Assembly: GCF_000473895.1 (NCBI RefSeq)
Contig: NZ_ASSJ01000081.1
Location: 1 to 64,000, forward strand
From: Rubidibacter lacunae KORDI 51-2
Lineage (GTDB): Bacteria > Cyanobacteriota > Cyanobacteriia > Cyanobacteriales > Rubidibacteraceae
DNA: 64,000 nt
Reading direction: 5' to 3'
Shown here: in pieces, positions 11,732 to 22,919 of the stretch
Numbering within the stretch: the stretch's first letter is position 1
Layout of the letters: every line of letters begins with the position of its first letter
Position numbers and translations under genes: made by a program
Notes under the pieces: generated by a model
Told to the model about the DNA's origin: nothing
Databases searched by the model: none
Seen by the model: only the letters and a program-made list of their open reading frames with translations

Positions 11732-12796
11732 TTAGTTGATATTCTCTAAGCGAATGCGTGGGTCCGCAAACTTAAGGGCGAGATCCGCTAAGAAGTTGCC
11801 GACAATCAACATCAACGCGCCCATCAATAAGCTTGCCATTACCAGGTAGATGTCCTGAGCGAATACGGCTTGCAAGATTAATCGGCCCAACCCCGGCCAG
11901 CTAAAGAAATACTCGGCAATAAACGCTCCGCCAAGCAGACTCGCAAACTCGAAGCCGAGCAACGTAATCAGCGGGTTAATGGCGTTGCGGAGTGCGTGAA
12001 CGTAGAGCACTCGATTTTCGGGCAAGCCCTTGGCGCGAGCAGTTTGGATGTAATCCTGACGCAAGACGTCGAGCAACTCGCCGCGGGCGATCCGCTGAAG
12101 GCCGGCAAAGCTAGTGATGCTCAATGCGACGGTGGGCAGGAGAGCGTGCCAGGCAACATCCAAAACTTTCTGCGGCAGCGAAAGCGAATCGAAATCAAGA
12201 CTCGTCATGCCGCCAACCGGGAATAGCGGCGACGTATTCTGAGCCAGGATTAACAGCAGCAATGCCGTGATAAAACTCGGGAAGCCCTGCCCCAAATAAC
12301 TCAGCGTGCGGAGGACGCGATCGCTGAATTGGTTTTGCTGCACCGCGCCGACAATTCCCAAGGGAATCGCGATCGCCCAGGTCGCGATCGTCGACGTCAC
12401 GGCTAGTAAAAGCGTTGCCGGCACCCGCTCGGCAATCAGTGCCGTTACGGAACGGTTATAAATGAAGCTTTCCCCGAAGTCGCCGCGCAGAATGACGTTG
12501 CGCAGCCATAAACCGTACTGAACGATCGCGGGTTTGTCCAAGCCAAAGCGGGCGGTCAGGTCCGCAATCGTTTCCGGCGAAATTTGCGGATTTTGCCGCA
12601 GCGTATCGAGATAGTTGCCCGGTGCTAATTGAATGATGGCAAAACTAAGCAACGACGCCAGCAGTAGCGTTAGCAGGGCCTGTCCCACTCGCTTGAGCGC
12701 ATAGAGCGCGGTGTCATTACTGGCAATTGCGTCGACTCGCGATTGCCAGCGACTGACGCGCTGCGACCGATTGGGTTGAGGAGTTGAGTCCGTCAT
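11732..12796 (-). CDS. Peptide/nickel-type ABC transporter permease (DppB/OppB family)
   Basis: This 354-residue inner-membrane permease has a polar, basic N-terminal extension of about 35 residues and then the DppB-type first helix (YALKRVGQALLTLLLASLLSF). The periplasmic LAPGN and GLDKP motifs follow. The EAA loop, which contacts the ATPase, is at the segment DYIQTARAKGLPENRVLYVH. The family moves oligopeptides, dipeptides or nickel together with a partner permease, two ATPases and a binding protein. None of those partners is adjacent, which is common for cyanobacterial peptide-type permeases. The substrate is unknown. Confidence 0.9.
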   Translation of the reverse strand: MTDSTPQPNRSQRVSRWQSRVDAIASNDTALYALKRVGQALLTLLLASLLSFAIIQLAPGNYLDTLRQNPQISPETIADLTARFGLDKPAIVQYGLWLRNVILRGDFGESFIYNRSVTALIAERVPATLLLAVTSTIATWAIAIPLGIVGAVQQNQFSDRVLRTLSYLGQGFPSFITALLLLILAQNTSPLFPVGGMTSLDFDSLSLPQKVLDVAWHALLPTVALSITSFAGLQRIARGELLDVLRQDYIQTARAKGLPENRVLYVHALRNAINPLITLLGFEFASLLGGAFIAEYFFSWPGLGRLILQAVFAQDIYLVMASLLMGALMLIVGNFLADLALKFADPRIRLENIN

Positions 12797-12858
12797 GATG
12801 CGCTCCTAGCTCGAGCGAACAACCGCAAGACCGAACCGGGCCCGGAACGTTGCCCGGT

Positions 12859-13392
12859 TCAATATTCTAAAAGCGTAACGATCGGGACATCGGGCAGCTG
12901 CGATCGCCCGCCGAGGTCGCGGAGCTCGATAACGAAAGCAAAGCCAACGACGTAACAGCCGATGTTGTCGATCAAGTTTGCCGTTGCCCGTGCCGTCCCG
13001 CCAGTGGCGATCAAGTCATCTACGACCAACGCCTTGCTTCCGGCAGGCATTGCATCTTGGTGAACTTCGAGGCGATCGGTGCCGTATTCTAGGTCGTACT
13101 CGATCGTGTGGACGGCCGCTGGGAGTTTACCCGGCTTGCGGACGGGGACGAACCCAGCGCCGAGGGCGCAAGCCAGCGTGGGCGCGAACATAAAGCCGCG
13201 CGACTCGATGCCGATGACGTAGTTGGGCGCGATACCGGAGTTCTGGATGCGCTCGACTAGGAGGTCGAACGTTATCTGCAAAGCATCGGGGTTGTGCAGC
13301 AGTGTCGTGATGTCGCGAAACTGAATGCCGGGCTTGGGAAAGTCCGGAACGGTTCGGACCGACGCCTTGAGGATTTCTAACTTAGACTCCAT
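12859..13392 (-). CDS. apt: Adenine phosphoribosyltransferase
   Basis: This 177-residue cytoplasmic salvage enzyme makes AMP from adenine and PRPP. The PRPP-binding motif [12 protein letters not shown] is intact, as are the N-terminal [15 protein letters not shown] signature and the ESRGF loop. I chose the ATG at 13392 ([19 protein letters not shown]); a GC-rich upstream extension of 17 codons is not typical. Length matches the family. Confidence 0.95.
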   Translation of the reverse strand: MESKLEILKASVRTVPDFPKPGIQFRDITTLLHNPDALQITFDLLVERIQNSGIAPNYVIGIESRGFMFAPTLACALGAGFVPVRKPGKLPAAVHTIEYDLEYGTDRLEVHQDAMPAGSKALVVDDLIATGGTARATANLIDNIGCYVVGFAFVIELRDLGGRSQLPDVPIVTLLEY

Positions 13393-13719
13393 CACATCCA
13401 CCAGTAACAAGTCGGGTTGCGATCTCGCGCGATCGCACCGCACGGAGATCTTCGGCTGCGCGATCGCGTCGCTCGATCGTCATCTCAACGGATACGCCTC
13501 AATGCGCATCTGAAAAAGTGTAAACTATGGCGTTGCTAGCCGCTGTCGGTTGACTACCAACGCGTTAGCGTTGGGCGACCCGCTAGAGTGGAACTGTTTA
13601 TGCTGTAATTGCACTCCTGCCGTATCAGCTGCCTATAGCCGCGATCGCCTCGGTGGAGCCATCTGCCGTTCGACAGTCACTTGCATACGTCACGCGCCCG
13701 GTTTCACGTACTCGGTTTC
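13393..13719. other. Divergent intergenic region with a small perfect hairpin
   Basis: About 330 bases lie between apt and the DUF3038 gene. A perfect 7-bp stem with a GTTA loop (CCAACGC / GCGTTGG) sits at 13557-13574. No gene is supported. Confidence 0.4.
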
Positions 13720-14364
13720 ATGAGTCAATCAGCGAGCGTTACTTCCGAACAACAACCCGACTGGCACAGCCCGCCCGCGCCCACGGTGCCGTCTATTCTG
13801 GAGAGCTTACCGGACTTCGCGCTCGCCGACGATCGCTGCTCGCCTCACGTGCAACAGCGGATCGATTTGTTTTTGCTGGCTCTCGAAGCCCTCGAACTCG
13901 GTGGCTCCGAGCGAATGCTTGTTGCGGCACGAGATCTGCAACTGCAATCTCTAGTCAGCAACCGCGTCGTCCTCTGGCGCTTGCGCTGCACCAATCCCTG
14001 GCGTCGCTCCTATGCGCGGCGATCGCTGACGCAGGCCGAGGCAAAAGCGCTGACGCTGGTTGCCACGCGCCGCGCCAAACAGCTCACCGTCGCGATCCGG
14101 CAACTTGTCATGGTGCAGACGCAGCTGCGAGACAAAAAATTGACCATAAATAGCCACGTGCGTCTGACGCAGTATCTCGATCGCTTCAGCGCGCATTTTC
14201 GCGGACGCATGAACCCGCGACGCGCGAAGGTCGCCATGTATCTGGGCGATCGCGCTCAGCTCGACGCGCTGGCATTGTTGCTACTGTCCCGGTTGCTGTT
14301 TTTGACCGGTACGACGGGCGCCCAGCGGCTGTGGAGCAGCCTGTTTGACGGAGAGATTCGGTAG
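13720..14364 (+). CDS. DUF3038 protein (cyanobacterial conserved)
   Basis: This 214-residue protein is largely alpha-helical and rich in leucine and arginine. It has the DUF3038 pattern of a short variable N-terminus followed by a helical core containing RIDLFLLALEALELGGSE and VVLWRLRCTNPWR. No signal peptide or membrane helix is seen. I use the ATG at 13720. The next gene, 31 bases downstream, encodes DUF4335; the two are commonly neighbours in cyanobacterial genomes, which supports both calls. The function is not known. Confidence 0.75.
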   Translation: MSQSASVTSEQQPDWHSPPAPTVPSILESLPDFALADDRCSPHVQQRIDLFLLALEALELGGSERMLVAARDLQLQSLVSNRVVLWRLRCTNPWRRSYARRSLTQAEAKALTLVATRRAKQLTVAIRQLVMVQTQLRDKKLTINSHVRLTQYLDRFSAHFRGRMNPRRAKVAMYLGDRAQLDALALLLLSRLLFLTGTTGAQRLWSSLFDGEIR

Positions 14365-14395
14365 ACACGTTTGCGAACTTTGACGGAGAGAGCGG

Positions 14396-15427
14396 ATGAG
14401 CATCCGGCGTCAGTACAGCTTGCCCAACTGCACCCTCACTCTTGACGGATGGAGCCATGAAGCCGACGCGCTTGAGTTGCGTCCGCCCCTATCGATCTTG
14501 ACCGGTGTCGAGTGCCGTTTCCTCGGTCGAGACGAGCATCTCAGCGGCGATCGCGACTTCCTCACCAACTTGGTTGCGGCAGCCAATGCTTACGCTCAAG
14601 CGCTGCTCAGCGGCATCGCGCCCAATCAACCCGATCGCGGCGATCGCGCAATTTCCTTCACCGCCGGCGACGATGAGGGTACCCACCTCCTGCTCGTGCA
14701 CGCACCCGATGCGCGTATGCCCGACGACACCAGCAAGGACGATGGCGACCGGGGCCCGGGCGAGCTGCTGCAAGTCGAGTTAACGACGGTGCAGTTGTTC
14801 GATCTCGTCGAGGCGATCGACCAATTCTTGACCGATCGCGCGACACTTCCGGATATGTCCCTTGAGCTGACGCCGCTGCCGAAGCACCTGCGCAAACCGG
14901 ACAAACCCCTCGCCGAGCGTGCGAAACCGGCCGCGATCGGTGCTGCGGGCTTTGTGGCTGCGGCTCTCGCCTTCTACATGCTCCCCGTTCCCGAGACACG
15001 AGCGCCCGAATCGACCGAGCCCCAACAAGAGTCGGCTCTTGACCCGAGCGAATTCGGCGCGGTCGGCGCAACGTTCCCCGACGATATCGAAACCGTCCTC
15101 GCCACGGCACTGACCGTCTCCGATGCCGCAGAGCAAAGCGCATTGGGCGCGCGCCTCCGCGACGAGATTGAAGCCGCCTGGGACAGCAACGCGAATGCGC
15201 TCGATACACCGTTGGAATATCGTATCTGGGCGGACGCCACCGGCAACCTATTGGGCTATCAGGCACTCGAACGAAGCAATCGCCCGCTTGCTGCCGCTCC
15301 CGTACTGCCACGCCTCGTCACGCCACCGGATGTTAGCGGTACCGAGCCGTTGCACGTGGCTCAGTTTCAGCTCACCTTCAACCCCGATGGCAGCGTCGCG
15401 ATCGCGCCGCAGTCTGTTGAACCGTAA
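14396..15427 (+). CDS. DUF4335 protein (cyanobacterial conserved, one membrane helix)
   Basis: This 343-residue protein begins with the conserved block RRQYSLPNCTLTLDGW and LSILTGVECRF. The next 120 residues look like a soluble domain. One clear hydrophobic segment follows (AAIGAAGFVAAALAFYMLP, about residues 179-197), then an acidic linker and a C-terminal domain. It follows the DUF3038 gene by 31 bases on the same strand, so the two are probably co-transcribed and may act together at a membrane. No biochemical role is known to me. Confidence 0.75.
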   Translation: MSIRRQYSLPNCTLTLDGWSHEADALELRPPLSILTGVECRFLGRDEHLSGDRDFLTNLVAAANAYAQALLSGIAPNQPDRGDRAISFTAGDDEGTHLLLVHAPDARMPDDTSKDDGDRGPGELLQVELTTVQLFDLVEAIDQFLTDRATLPDMSLELTPLPKHLRKPDKPLAERAKPAAIGAAGFVAAALAFYMLPVPETRAPESTEPQQESALDPSEFGAVGATFPDDIETVLATALTVSDAAEQSALGARLRDEIEAAWDSNANALDTPLEYRIWADATGNLLGYQALERSNRPLAAAPVLPRLVTPPDVSGTEPLHVAQFQLTFNPDGSVAIAPQSVEP

Positions 15428-15696
15428 CGGACGAAATTAACCTTACGGGAGGGATCGGTCGTGCTCGTGCCCGACACGGGATCTGTTCGGGCAGTCAGGA
15501 TGAGGCGATCGTCCGATCGCGCTCGGAGGCCGTTCCCGGAACTATTGGGAATTCCTTTGTTCTGAAATAACTACTCTGCTCGGAGCCGCAGCAGTCAGTC
15601 TGGAGACTACCCGGTCGCAAGTTGACGATCCCCAGCTCGACCAGTAGCGTATATCCATCGCATCGACCAAACGCGTTAGAGGAGCGACCGGACCCT

Positions 15697-17598
<1,902 letters not shown>

Positions 17599-17668
17599 CG
17601 TCCGATTGTCTCGAAAGTTTGATTTTGTTGGATAGTGTCGGGCGAACGACGGCTGGATTTACCTATCC

Positions 17669-18355
17669 TCAAGTCGCCCCGCGTTTCCGCAAAATCACTT
17701 CCGCGATCGCCAGATCGACTGGCGTCGTCACCTTCAGATTCGTCTCCTCCCCTTCCACCACCTGCACTGGCAACTCGCAGCGCTCGAACAACGCTGCATC
17801 GTCCGTGACTTGCCAGCCGCGCGCGCGTCCTTCCCGGTGGCAGCGCAACAGCTCCGGAACCGCAAATCCCTGCGGGGTCTGTGCTGCCCACATGCGCGTG
17901 CGATCGGGCGTTGCGCAAATCATCCGCTGCTCGTTCACCAACTTGAGTGTATCCTTGACCGGTACCGCCGCGATCGCCCCCAGGTGCTCCGCCAGCGACT
18001 CGCTCAGGCGATCGAATAACGCTGGCGTCGCCAAACAACGCGCCCCATCGTGAATCGCCACCTGCGTCGCCCCTGCCGGTAACGCCTGCAATCCTGCGAA
18101 CACCGACTCCTGGCGCGTTGCCCCGCCGATCGCGAATTGCACCGGCACCGCAAGCGTTAACTCCGCCAAGATCGCTTCAAATGCCGGAAAATCCTCTGGC
18201 TGACCGATCAACCCGATCCAGCTTACCGACGATGCTGCTGCGACAGCCTCTAGGGTCCAGCTCATCAGCGGACGGTCCATCAGCGGCAAGAGCAGCTTGT
18301 TCTTCTTCGCGCCCATGCGCCGGCCGCGACCGGCAGCGGGGATCAGTAAATGCAT
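17669..18355 (-). CDS. ispD: 2-C-methyl-D-erythritol 4-phosphate cytidylyltransferase
   Basis: This 228-residue enzyme transfers CMP to methylerythritol phosphate in the non-mevalonate isoprenoid pathway, which supplies carotenoids, phytyl chains and quinones. The nucleotidyltransferase signature IPAAGRGRRMGAKKNKLLLPL is present at the N-terminus, with the downstream IHDGARCL and DDAALFE motifs. The ATG at 18355 is chosen over one eight codons upstream because the hydrophobic HLLIPAAG strand then starts normally. It converges with glmS. Confidence 0.93.
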   Translation of the reverse strand: MHLLIPAAGRGRRMGAKKNKLLLPLMDRPLMSWTLEAVAAASSVSWIGLIGQPEDFPAFEAILAELTLAVPVQFAIGGATRQESVFAGLQALPAGATQVAIHDGARCLATPALFDRLSESLAEHLGAIAAVPVKDTLKLVNEQRMICATPDRTRMWAAQTPQGFAVPELLRCHREGRARGWQVTDDAALFERCELPVQVVEGEETNLKVTTPVDLAIAEVILRKRGAT

Positions 18356-18456
18356 AGCAGGAGTTAGCTCTAGGTGCAAGGAATCGCGTGCGCGCGCATT
18401 CCATACACCATGTTTCTATAAAATTGAGCTGAATCTATCCCGCAGGCTCCGAAAAG

Positions 18457-19413
18457 ATGCGTATTTTAGCCCTCGTCCCCGGCGGTATCGGCGATCAAAT
18501 TCTATTCTTCCCCACCCTCGCCGACCTCCATCAAAAGTACCCCGATGCCTCCATCGACGTTATCGCCGAGCCGCGCGCGATCGCTGCCTACCGCGTGTGC
18601 CCCTACGTCCGTGCCGTGCCCTTTGACTTTAAGGGTCGCAACAGCCTTGCCGACTTTGTCAATCTCCTCGGCATCATCCGCGATCGCGAATACGAAGTTG
18701 CCCTTGCCCTGGGGCAACGCTGGACTGTCGGGCTGCTGCTATGGCTCAACGGCATCCCCAATCGCATCGGTTACGCCACGAATCCATCTTGGTTCCTCAC
18801 CAACCCCGTTCCGCTCAAAAACGAGCAATACGCCGCCTACATGTACCACGACCTGCTGCGCGGGCTCGACATCGCAACGCCGTGCAAGCCGCCGGAGCTC
18901 GTTCTGGCCAAAACTGACATCACCTGGGCCGAAAACGAACAACAACGCCTCGGTCTCGGCGACGGGTACATCCTCGTCCACGGCGGCTCCAGCCGGCTTG
19001 CGATCGCTAAGGGCATCGACAAGATCTACCCCGTTGAAAAATGGCAACAGGTGCTGGCCGATATCCGCACCAAACAACCCGACCTGCCGATCGTCGTCCT
19101 GCAGGGTCCGGAAGACACCGAGTTCGTTGCCGAGATCGCTCAAACCGTTCCGAACTTGAAAGTGACCTCGCCCCCGGACATCGGCAAGCTCGCTGCCTTC
19201 ATAGGCGGCGCCAACCTCATGCTTTGCACGGACAGCGCGCCCATGCACCTCGCCGTTGCCGTCGGCACCTATACCATTGCTTTGTTCGGACCCACCCAAG
19301 CAGCGAAGCTACTGCCGCCCGAAAGCAAAACGTGCGTCGGCATCCAATCGCCCAGCGATCGCATCGCCGACATTCCCGTGGATGCCATTCTTAAAGCAAT
19401 TTGGGGAAACTAG
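18457..19413 (+). CDS. Glycosyltransferase family 9 (heptosyltransferase-like)
   Basis: This 318-residue protein resembles the ADP-heptose:LPS heptosyltransferase (RfaF/WaaF) family. It opens with RILALVPGGIGDQILFFPTL, has ILVHGGSSRLA in the middle, and has the donor-site segment LMLCTDSAPMHLAVAVGTYTIALFGPT near the end. Such enzymes add sugars to the lipopolysaccharide core or similar envelope glycans at the inner membrane face. The next gene starts four bases after its stop and encodes a GmhB-like phosphatase, which fits a nucleotide-activated heptose pathway. The actual sugar is inferred. Confidence 0.88.
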   Translation: MRILALVPGGIGDQILFFPTLADLHQKYPDASIDVIAEPRAIAAYRVCPYVRAVPFDFKGRNSLADFVNLLGIIRDREYEVALALGQRWTVGLLLWLNGIPNRIGYATNPSWFLTNPVPLKNEQYAAYMYHDLLRGLDIATPCKPPELVLAKTDITWAENEQQRLGLGDGYILVHGGSSRLAIAKGIDKIYPVEKWQQVLADIRTKQPDLPIVVLQGPEDTEFVAEIAQTVPNLKVTSPPDIGKLAAFIGGANLMLCTDSAPMHLAVAVGTYTIALFGPTQAAKLLPPESKTCVGIQSPSDRIADIPVDAILKAIWGN

Positions 19414-19416
19414 CCC

Positions 19417-20010
19417 GTGTCTGCAGCCGTCTTTCTCGACCGCGATGGCGTTCTCAATATTGAAGCCGGGTACATCCACGATGTTGCCGATCTCCAGCTC
19501 GTACCCGGTGCTGCCGCTGCCGTGCGCCAGCTCAACGAGCGCGGCTACTTCTGCTGTCTGGTATCCAATCAATCCGGACCCGCCCGCGGCTATTACCCCG
19601 TTGCCCACGTCGAAGCCCTCCACACCCGCTTGTGCAACTTGCTCTATGCCGACGCCGGAGCCAGGCTCGACGCCCTGTATTTCTGCCCGTACCTGAGTCC
19701 GCCTGCCGGGGGCAGCAATCCCGAGCTTGCCTGCTGGAGTACGTGGCGCAAGCCCAATACCGGCATGCTTGTTGCTGCCGCCTGGCAACACGAGCTTGAC
19801 TTATCCCGGAGTATTGTCATCGGCGATAAAGCGACCGATGTCGATCTAGCGCATAATGCTGGCGCAACCGGCATCCTTGTTCGAACGGGCTACGGGGCAC
19901 AAGTCCTCGGCGGGCGTTACCAACACGCCACGCGCCCGGACTACATCGCCGACGACCTCAGTGCCGCCGTGGCTTGGATTCTGGGAAACCGAGCGATCGC
20001 CCCGCTCTAA
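19417..20010 (+). CDS. HAD-IIIA phosphatase, GmhB-like (heptose 1,7-bisphosphatase)
   Basis: This 197-residue HAD hydrolase carries the catalytic motif FLDRDGVLN at the N-terminus, VSNQSGPARGYY as motif II, and GDKATDVDLA as motif IV. The pattern matches D-glycero-D-manno-heptose 1,7-bisphosphatase and histidinol-phosphate phosphatase relatives. The start is GTG, only three bases after the stop of the upstream glycosyltransferase, so the two are likely translationally coupled. The neighbour favours a heptose role over histidine synthesis. The expected zinc-loop cysteines (CPY ... PELACWSTW) are present but spaced differently from the textbook form. Confidence 0.85.
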   Translation: MSAAVFLDRDGVLNIEAGYIHDVADLQLVPGAAAAVRQLNERGYFCCLVSNQSGPARGYYPVAHVEALHTRLCNLLYADAGARLDALYFCPYLSPPAGGSNPELACWSTWRKPNTGMLVAAAWQHELDLSRSIVIGDKATDVDLAHNAGATGILVRTGYGAQVLGGRYQHATRPDYIADDLSAAVAWILGNRAIAPL

Positions 20011-20170
20011 GAGCGAGCAACTCGCGCTCTAAGGTTCGTTATTCGACCTCAATAACTGCTTGCGGTTGCTGCGGACGTATCCCTATCCAGCTCGCCATCG
20101 TCGAGATGCCAGCATCCACCTCTGTCATAATTATCGACGCCGCCGAGATCTTCAGCCGCCAGCACCACCG

Positions 20171-20893
20171 TTATTCAGCCACCAAAACCACCGTAATATT
20201 ATCCGAACCGCCTTTATCCTTAGCTGCTTCCACTAGTCGGTAAGCGGCTTCTTGACACGATGGACTGGTCTCGATGTACGAACAGATGAGATCTTCAGAC
20301 AACTCGCCGGTCAAACCGTCGCTGCAAAGCAACAGGCGATCGCCGGAGGCGATGTCGAGCTGTTGAATCTCAATGTTGTCTAACTCTTGACGTCCCAAAC
20401 ACTGCGACAGCACGTGCCGCCAGGGATGCACGCTGGCTTCCTCAGGGGTAATCGTCCCTGCCCGCAGCGCCCAGCTCACCCAAGTGTGGTCCTCAGTCAC
20501 AAGCTCCAGTTTGGAATCGCGCAACACGTAGAGGCGCGAATCGCCCACGTGCGCGCACCAAGCTTCGTTATCCCGGAACAGGGCCAAGACTACCGTCGTT
20601 CCCATTTCTGCCCGCTCGGGATTGACTTGTTGGTCCTCAAGAATTGCTTGGTTAGCCTGAATGATGGCATTGCGGAGCAGCAAGTCCGAAACCGCTCCCG
20701 AGTCGGTCCAGTATTGGTCAATGTAGGCACTAATGCACTCGGTTGCCAGCTTACTGGCTTCCTGACCGCCGGCATGCCCGCCCATGCCGTCTGCGACGAT
20801 GAAAAAACGGCCGTCAGGATCGGCATAGTAGCTGTCTTGGTTGACAGCTCGTACGAGTCCCGTATCGGTGAGCCCTACGAAGCAACGTCCCAT
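20171..20893 (-). CDS. PP2C-type serine/threonine protein phosphatase
   Basis: This 240-residue metal-dependent phosphatase has the standard PPM motifs: VRAVNQDSYY, FIVADGMGGHAGG (metal aspartate), GTTVVLAL, AHVGDSRLYV, LLCSDGLTGEL and GGSDNITVVLV. It has no extra sensor or membrane domain, so it is a stand-alone cytoplasmic phosphatase acting against Ser/Thr kinases or on anti-sigma partners. The start at 20893 (MGRCFVGLTDTGLVR) is preferred over one nine codons upstream. It lies downstream of the ABC1 kinase gene on the same strand with a gap of about 170 bases. Confidence 0.93.
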   Translation of the reverse strand: MGRCFVGLTDTGLVRAVNQDSYYADPDGRFFIVADGMGGHAGGQEASKLATECISAYIDQYWTDSGAVSDLLLRNAIIQANQAILEDQQVNPERAEMGTTVVLALFRDNEAWCAHVGDSRLYVLRDSKLELVTEDHTWVSWALRAGTITPEEASVHPWRHVLSQCLGRQELDNIEIQQLDIASGDRLLLCSDGLTGELSEDLICSYIETSPSCQEAAYRLVEAAKDKGGSDNITVVLVAE

Positions 20894-21062
20894 AACTTGC
20901 GAAGATAACGCAACACACAACGAGGAAAATTGATATCTTGCTCTTTAGTCTATAAGTTAAGCCTATTGAGCCAGCCCGTTACAGCTGCTAAAAACAGCAG
21001 ATTGTCGGAGCAATTCCGCCAACTCTAGCACGTCCGGAAGCGTCTGAAGCACCAGGGAACAG

Positions 21063-22814
21063 CTACGGCATGCGATCCCAACGGTCGAGTCGCTTGAGCA
21101 AGCGAATGTAGCTAAACCCGATTGCAGCCGCGGCACCGACAACGATGAGCGCAAGCAGAATCTGCTCGTGGACAATGAGAATCGTCGCGGACAGGGCAAA
21201 TGCCGCAATCAGGATTGCGTAATGCGTGCCTAATTGGACCCCGCTAATCCGGCGCAGGATACGCTCGGTTTCAATCGAGCGCACCCGCACGCGCAGGTCG
21301 CCCCGCTCGAGCTTGTCGATCGCTTCTTCCAGACGACGGGGCAAACCGAGGGCGGTCGAACTCACCTGAGCAGCTTGCCGTCCAAGCTCATCGAGAATGG
21401 TGTTGCCGTTGTTGCCGTTTCCAGTAGTCATAAGCTCTAGTGCAAAAGGTTGCGCGACTTCCATAAAGTTAAAATGCGGATCGAGCCCTTTACCGACGCC
21501 CTCAAGCGTAGAAAAAGCTCGCATCACGAAGGTAAAGGTTGCTGGGAAGCGAAAAGGTTGGTTGTAAGCAATTTCGTACAGATCCTCGCTGATAGCAGCC
21601 ACGGACTGCTCCTCAAATGGCTCGTCCATAAAGTGATCGAGCATGTACTGCACCGATCGTCGAACGGGACCCATGTCTTCAGCCGGCTCGATCGCGCCCA
21701 GCTCGACTAAAGAGTCGATGACGCGGTTGGCGTTGCGCTCGGCAATCCCGAAGAGGGTATCCATTAGCTGCTCGCGCACGTTCGCTTCGATACGCCCCAT
21801 CATCCCGAAGTCGTAGAAGATGAGTTCGCCAGCAGGGGTCACGGCCAGATTGCCGGGATGGGGATCGGCATGAAAGAAGCCGTCATAAAGTAATTGCTGC
21901 AGGTAGGTTTCGGCCCCCAAGCGCGCGACTTCGGAGCGATCCACGCCCGCTGCCTCTAGAGCGTCGTAATGACTGACCTTAATACCGGGTACATACTCCA
22001 GAGTCAGAACCCGCAGCGAGGTGAAGCGCCAGTACACGCGAGGTACCCGCACGTGGGAGTGACGGCGGAAGTTTCGGCGAAACGTATCGGCATTGCGCCC
22101 TTCGTTAAGGTAGTCGGCTTCTTGCCAGAGAATGCGACAGCATTCGTCGTAGATGCCAAGCCAGTCGCGCCCCTCTCCCCATCGCGGATGGTTCTGAAAG
22201 TAATGTGCGATGTATTTGAGGATGGCTAGGTCGATCGAGAACAGCTGCTTGAGTCCGGGCCGCTGGACCTTGACAACCACCTCCTCACCCGTATGCAACT
22301 GCGCTCGGTGGACCTGTCCGAGGCTGGCTGCAGCGAGCGGCATCGGGTCGAAGCTGCGAAATAAGCCTTCCACCGGCTTGCCGAGTTCCTCGGCAACAAT
22401 TGTGGTAGCCTGCTCGCGCTCGAAAGCCGGGACGCGATCCTGTAACTTCGCTAACTCGTCGACGTATTCGCTCGGGAAGATGTCGGCACGCGTTGAGAAC
22501 AGCTGCCCAACTTTGATGAACGTCGGACCGAGTTCGAGTAAGCTCTCGCGAATCCAGGCAGCACGCGCGCGTCGGCGCGCCAGTTTTTTGTCGTCGCTAT
22601 AACCGCCGAGATAGCTCCATTGCTTATCTTCGAGCTGCAAGCTAACGATCAGCGCGATCGCGAACGTCCAAATGTCGGTCCGCCGCCGCCAGCGCGAGTA
22701 GTGCTTGCGGTTCCAACGATAGGAGCGCTTGGCCGGCGGCAGTGCGGGGGCCGACTGTGTCGGCTCGGGAGGGCTAGCGAGAGCGGCTTGAGAGTCTTGA
22801 GAAAGTGCAGACAC
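21063..22814 (-). CDS. ABC1/UbiB (AarF) atypical kinase family protein
   Basis: This 583-residue protein has the family motifs: the KxGQ helix (PTFIKVGQLFSTR), the alanine-rich loop as AAASLGQVHRAQL, the lysine strand VVVKVQRPG, and the catalytic and metal segments GFFHADPHPGN and YDFGMMG. Two hydrophobic helices near the C-terminus suggest membrane anchoring. Family members act in quinone or prenyl-lipid metabolism in bacteria, and in thylakoid lipid and plastoglobule biology in plants; cyanobacteria carry several paralogues. The exact substrate is unknown. The N-terminus is proline/alanine rich and unconserved. A small conserved gene lies about 100 bases upstream on the same strand. Confidence 0.92.
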   Translation of the reverse strand: MSALSQDSQAALASPPEPTQSAPALPPAKRSYRWNRKHYSRWRRRTDIWTFAIALIVSLQLEDKQWSYLGGYSDDKKLARRRARAAWIRESLLELGPTFIKVGQLFSTRADIFPSEYVDELAKLQDRVPAFEREQATTIVAEELGKPVEGLFRSFDPMPLAAASLGQVHRAQLHTGEEVVVKVQRPGLKQLFSIDLAILKYIAHYFQNHPRWGEGRDWLGIYDECCRILWQEADYLNEGRNADTFRRNFRRHSHVRVPRVYWRFTSLRVLTLEYVPGIKVSHYDALEAAGVDRSEVARLGAETYLQQLLYDGFFHADPHPGNLAVTPAGELIFYDFGMMGRIEANVREQLMDTLFGIAERNANRVIDSLVELGAIEPAEDMGPVRRSVQYMLDHFMDEPFEEQSVAAISEDLYEIAYNQPFRFPATFTFVMRAFSTLEGVGKGLDPHFNFMEVAQPFALELMTTGNGNNGNTILDELGRQAAQVSSTALGLPRRLEEAIDKLERGDLRVRVRSIETERILRRISGVQLGTHYAILIAAFALSATILIVHEQILLALIVVGAAAAIGFSYIRLLKRLDRWDRMP

Positions 22815-22919
22815 GCTGGTTCCAGGCTCGATGAGTGCCTCAGAGGCAGGATGCGATCGCGGGGAGCGGGCTTGGAAGGCGCGAGACGCACTTGGTCGCA
22901 GACGCCAGACCCCTTGGGA

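Noticed and set aside
15428-15696. Possible glmS ribozyme upstream of glmS
   Set aside because: No matching core was visible, and this ribozyme class is known from Gram-positive bacteria rather than cyanobacteria.
20963-21208. 81-codon frame overlapping the end of the ABC1 kinase gene
   Set aside because: The kinase frame ends normally at RWDRMP; the other frame extends past the stop but has no domain, and a frameshift is not needed to explain the gene.
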